Part shown: positions 61,901 to 64,000 of the stretch, one piece after another
Position numbering within the stretch: the stretch's first letter is position 1
Layout of the letters: every line of letters starts with the position of its first letter
DNA from: Bacteroidaceae bacterium
GTDB lineage: Bacteria > Bacteroidota > Bacteroidia > Bacteroidales > Bacteroidaceae
Direction of reading: 5' to 3'
Length of the DNA: 64,000 nt
NCBI GenBank assembly: GCA_017469525.1
Contig: JAFUGG010000027.1
Coordinates: 18,486-82,485 of the forward strand
Notes under the pieces: model-generated
Told to the model about the DNA's origin: nothing
Seen by the model: the letters and a program-made list of their open reading frames with translations, nothing else
Database searches by the model: none
Position numbers and translations under genes: made by a program

Positions 61901-63758
61901 TGCCTTCAACTTCGGACAGGGCGAGGACAATCCGCTGAGCGAATGTATCCTCTATGTTCCTTTCGGCAGCAAAGAGCTTTATCAGGAGGCCAACGTATGG
62001 TCTAACTTCAACGACATTCGCGAATATCGCGTGGCAGAACTTCCTGAGTTCACCACCCCGCAGGTAGGTACGGAATACTACGTCTATAACCTCGGCATGA
62101 AGAAGTTCATCACGCACGGCGAGTCGTACGGCACGCAAGCCGTGGTGGGTCCCACTGCCTTGACGTGGCAGCTCAAGCGAAAGACCAACATGGCTCCTGG
62201 CATATACTATTTCTACTCTGAGGACTTGACGGACCGCCCAAAGAAAGCATGGGGCAGAGTCACTACAGACCGCTACATCGGCGACGGCAAATCTACCTTC
62301 ACCGATACCGACGCAAACATCCACGCCTATTGGGCCCTGAACCCTGTGGACAGCATGGAAAACGTCTATACCATCCAGCCGCCTACGGGCAATACTGACT
62401 ACGTGGAGGGAGAATTTGCCGGAGTTGACACCAAGCATGCCTCCAACTGTGCCAGCCCCACCTATGGCATCTACTGGGACGTCAGCTATGAAAGCAACCC
62501 GCAGAATTGCCAGTGGGCCTTCATGGAAGCTGCCAAGGTGAAGGCACTGCGGGCTAAACAAGACCTTGGAGCTAAACTCTACGAACTCCTCCAGATAGCA
62601 CAGAACTCCACAGTTGACGCCACGCCCGAACGCGCTGTCTATGACAACCTGGGCAGCACCGGACAGGAAATCCGCGAGGCCATCATCTCGCTGCGCAGGA
62701 AACTGCGACTGATATCTTTCATCGACGAGCAAGTGGAGCTCTTCTGCGTCAACACATGGGACGACGATGAAGACAACGAACTGAGCGTCGACGAGGCAGC
62801 AGCTGTCACCGACATCGGCATCACCTTCAAGGGAAACACCGCCATCACCAGCCTCGAAGACTTGCGAAACTTCACAGGACTGACGGAGATACCTGCCGAG
62901 GCTTTCCGTTCCAACACTTCGATGATCTCCGTCATCCTGCCTGAAAATGTTGTGAAAGCCGGCAAGTACGCCTTTGCCGCCTGCTCGGCACTGAAGTACG
63001 TCGCTGCGCTGAATCCCACCACCGTCGTGGACATCAGCGAAGCCACCATGCCGTCGCGCGCACTCGTCGTATTTGTTCCTGAAAACATGATAGAGGCTTA
63101 CCAGGCTGACACCTACTGGAAGAAGTACACCATCCTGCCCTACACTGGCATCCCCGTCGTCCATACCACCGATGCCAGCCGCGAGTATGGCACCAAGACC
63201 GCCAAGTCGTCATGCGAGGTGACGGGCGCTCCCGTCAATGCCATCCCCGTCGCTTCTGTCAACAACGAGCCCACGCTGGCCGTAGGCTCCTACCCCATCA
63301 CTGTCAGCAACGTCGAGTCCATCACAAGCCTCGACCTGCAGGTGGACGAGGGCACACTGACCGTGACTCCCGCGCCTGTCACCGTGACGGCTCAATCCTA
63401 CAACAGGATTCAGGGGCAGCCGAACCCGGAGTTCGAGTACACCATCTCCACGCTCCGCAACCGCGAGAAGGCAGAAGAGGTCTTCACGCAGATGCCATCC
63501 GTGGTCTGCGAGGCCGACGAGAACAGTCCCGCCGGTGAGTACGAAATCATCGTCAGCGGCGCTGAAGCACAGAACTACACCTTCACCTACGTGAGCGGCA
63601 TCCTCACCGTAGAGGAAGACCCCGACGCCATCAACGACATTGCTGAGGAAAAGGACGGCAAAGGCTACCTCTACGACCTGCAGGGACGCAAGATGGAGAA
63701 CCGTAACCTCAAGCGAGGCGTCTATATCCTCGACGGCAAAAAATACGTCAGGAAGTAG
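58992..63758 (+). CDS. C10 (streptopain-like) cysteine protease with BspA-type LRRs and EF-hand-like loops
   Basis: 1588 aa from MKNKKLLVTFVLC; signal peptide to about residue 22 (VAISTAFAA). Residues about 23-135 are a C10 prodomain (SREQAQKIAEQYL, GFVIVPADDSYGSIIGY). The catalytic domain spans about 145-375 with Cys179 in SVTGCVATAMAQ and His329 in GAGHSFLCDGY, then HINWGWNGGADGYF. Three EF-hand-like acidic loops (WDSDSDGKFTYGEA about 396; FDGDKNNEISPEE about 849; WDDDEDNELSVDEA about 1253) each introduce a BspA-type leucine-rich block. Between them is a twice-occurring lectin-like module (YYIYNVGTGRYLTHGEAYGT and YYVYNLGMKKFITHGESYGT). MBG-like domains fill about 1390-1560, and the tail is LYDLQGRKM...GVYILDGKKYVRK. 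A surface or secreted protease is likely. Confidence 0.9.
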   Translation: MKNKKLLVTFVLCFVAISTAFAAPVSREQAQKIAEQYLRDKPGNHLLSPVTSSRRLARDRANAKADTKLYYVFDRGENEGFVIVPADDSYGSIIGYTEEGSFSYDSLPPHMQNWLDGQAEYIQFLMDNPDSAEAQKSSRKRAANHASIEPMVTTKWGQGWPYNNECPIYFGEGRSVTGCVATAMAQLMYYQREKSAREVAADIPSYELKNEEKGTMTVESIPAGAPIDWDNMQDTYNSSSSEKSCLAVAQLMHYCGVSVRMGYSPGGSGASTSRVAGALTNYFGYGDNPRVVWAHYYNDENSWDEILYRELEQRRPFQLAGHTTGGAGHSFLCDGYKDGLFHINWGWNGGADGYFALKTMNGWSQSQCAIINFEPDDFSSLELKISNALVKQLCLANWDSDSDGKFTYGEAAAVTDLGDVFRGQQITSFGELYYFTSLTSVPDDAFSGCTRLSSIRLPRTLQGIGARAFSGCTVLKELVLPDGLTSIGEEAFSGCTRLEDVKLPVNITRIEARTFADCQAFTSTSIPIPVSFIGEGAFSGCTKLASVTVNTERPQNLELGADVFAGVDKTQAVLNFPQGQHDYFASADQWKDFSNLNEIRTLSQGTFASLEMGKRYYIYNVGTGRYLTHGEAYGTQGVVAETNAPMRFEFRKKAGMADDEYYLYSADSPNKDNRIFFRSVTDTNVGKGIKACFVDGATTRLNESNLPANWTIRLAEGQTNVYTIQCSEGTSDYEEGLFLGVQPGHESNATFPTYGAYFDISYAQFPLNCQWMLVEFTENAQLFTKYSTQLENLISIADTKQISAMLEKEVYANTGSSLAELQRACFRLRNKLGFLNFEDDAFRDIILTRFDGDKNNEISPEEVTSVKQLPDKAFNANKDFATLSDLKLFTGLQSIEADAFASCSNVTEITLPENVETIGARAFNGQPQVTKLTLPERITSIASRAFYNCLALKEVYLPVKDPAEISVNSAAFNFGQGEDNPLSECILYVPFGSKELYQEANVWSNFNDIREYRVAELPEFTTPQVGTEYYVYNLGMKKFITHGESYGTQAVVGPTALTWQLKRKTNMAPGIYYFYSEDLTDRPKKAWGRVTTDRYIGDGKSTFTDTDANIHAYWALNPVDSMENVYTIQPPTGNTDYVEGEFAGVDTKHASNCASPTYGIYWDVSYESNPQNCQWAFMEAAKVKALRAKQDLGAKLYELLQIAQNSTVDATPERAVYDNLGSTGQEIREAIISLRRKLRLISFIDEQVELFCVNTWDDDEDNELSVDEAAAVTDIGITFKGNTAITSLEDLRNFTGLTEIPAEAFRSNTSMISVILPENVVKAGKYAFAACSALKYVAALNPTTVVDISEATMPSRALVVFVPENMIEAYQADTYWKKYTILPYTGIPVVHTTDASREYGTKTAKSSCEVTGAPVNAIPVASVNNEPTLAVGSYPITVSNVESITSLDLQVDEGTLTVTPAPVTVTAQSYNRIQGQPNPEFEYTISTLRNREKAEEVFTQMPSVVCEADENSPAGEYEIIVSGAEAQNYTFTYVSGILTVEEDPDAINDIAEEKDGKGYLYDLQGRKMENRNLKRGVYILDGKKYVRK

Positions 63759-63777
63759 AAGTCCTGCGGAACCATAA

Positions 63778-63813
63778 AGCAGTCCCCCGCCCTTCATCGG
63801 ACGGGGGATTGCT
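63778..63813 (+). terminator. Terminator of the C10 protease gene
   Basis: AGCAGTCCCCCG pairs with CGGGGGATTGCT around 12 bases, 20 bases after the stop, followed by GTCTTCTGG. Confidence 0.65.
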
Positions 63814-63869
63814 GTCTTCTGGACCTTGTCCTCTGAAGGTGCTGGATGCATCCTCAGGAGAAATGCCTT

Positions 63870-64000
63870 ATACTGATATAGGTAGACACATTTATTAACA
63901 ATAAAAATGTGTAATATTAGTATGAGAAAAAGTCCAAGAAAGTACAGTGAAGCGGAGAAGTTGAATTATCTTCGTCAGTATCATGAGTCAGGAATGAGCA
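63870..64000 (+). mobile_element. Probable left end of an insertion sequence
   Basis: A sharp change to A+T-rich sequence follows the protease terminator. ACACATTT and AAATGTGT form a small inverted pair (63888-63912). The coding start below reads like a transposase N-terminus. The element runs off the window, so its ends and family cannot be settled. Confidence 0.45.
63907..64000 (+). CDS. Transposase-like protein, N-terminal fragment (cut by the window edge)
   Basis: An open frame from ATG at 63907 or 63922 reads RKSPRKYSEAEKLNYLRQYH, then ESGMS, to the last base. A basic start followed by EAEKLNYLRQYHESG is the usual opening of helix-turn-helix transposase proteins (IS3/IS66-type OrfA). 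Only about 31 residues are visible, so the family is tentative. Confidence 0.5.
   Translation, partial: MCNISMRKSPRKYSEAEKLNYLRQYHESGMS

Overview
The window looks like a chromosome segment from a Bacteroidales bacterium, most likely Prevotellaceae or a close relative. The signs are Bacteroidetes-type promoters (TTTG, 19-20 bases, TAnnTTTG), secreted proteins with BspA-type leucine-rich repeats, GLUG repeats and a short C-terminal tail, a GH2 beta-galactosidase with a discoidin-like tail, a C10 (streptopain-like) protease, a GlsB/GlsA glycine-lipid pair, and the neighbours parE/coaD and dut/TPR/DUF4292/EnvC, which I recall as Bacteroidales arrangements. No rRNA, tRNA or CRISPR array was seen.

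Layout. 1-4.4 kb: the end of a PG_1098-like methyltransferase gene, comM, a rhuM gene flanked by a 44-bp duplication of the comM 3' end, and an AraC regulator. 4.6-7.5 kb: small-metabolism genes (acetyltransferase, SnoaL-like protein, flavodoxin, aldo/keto reductase). 7.7-10.2 kb: an MBOAT O-acyltransferase plus SGNH-like partner, followed by a second copy of the aldo/keto reductase 3' end. 10.4-20.3 kb: secreted PI-PLC, LMW phosphatase, Thr/Lys-rich envelope protein, Sel1 lipoprotein, YbaK-like deacylase, a large secreted protein and a membrane-anchored AraC-type regulator. 20.7-35.4 kb: two tandem paralogous secreted giants (2324 and 2307 aa) with GLUG domains, a beta-propeller-like region and a dockerin-like end. 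36.2-40.8 kb: GNAT, parE and coaD, interrupted by a RAYT transposase inside a REP-like element. 41.6-48.8 kb: PfkB kinase/beta-galactosidase operon, a divergent S24 regulator and a HIRAN-like protein. 48.8-58.6 kb: a nine-gene minus-strand run (small exported protein, glsA, glsB, dgt, dut, TPR, DUF4292, EnvC-like, recQ). 59-63.8 kb: a 1588-aa C10 protease. The right edge enters a probable insertion sequence.

Three kinds of repeat structure stand out. (1) A composite palindromic REP-like element occurs at five loci. At four it is a compact or collapsed hairpin cluster; at the fifth the same left and right halves enclose a Y1/HUH transposase of the RAYT type, with compensatory base changes in the stems. 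This suggests an autonomous element with small non-autonomous relatives. (2) Six intergenic loci carry arrays with a 22-nt period, anchored on CAAAG (or CTTTG) but with different 17-nt 'words' between anchors; I know of no described family that matches. (3) Two cargo segments (rhuM; MBOAT+SGNH) are each bounded by a direct repeat of the 3' end of the upstream gene, including its stop region, with no recombinase present.

All functional assignments come from reading motifs and context; no database search was run.
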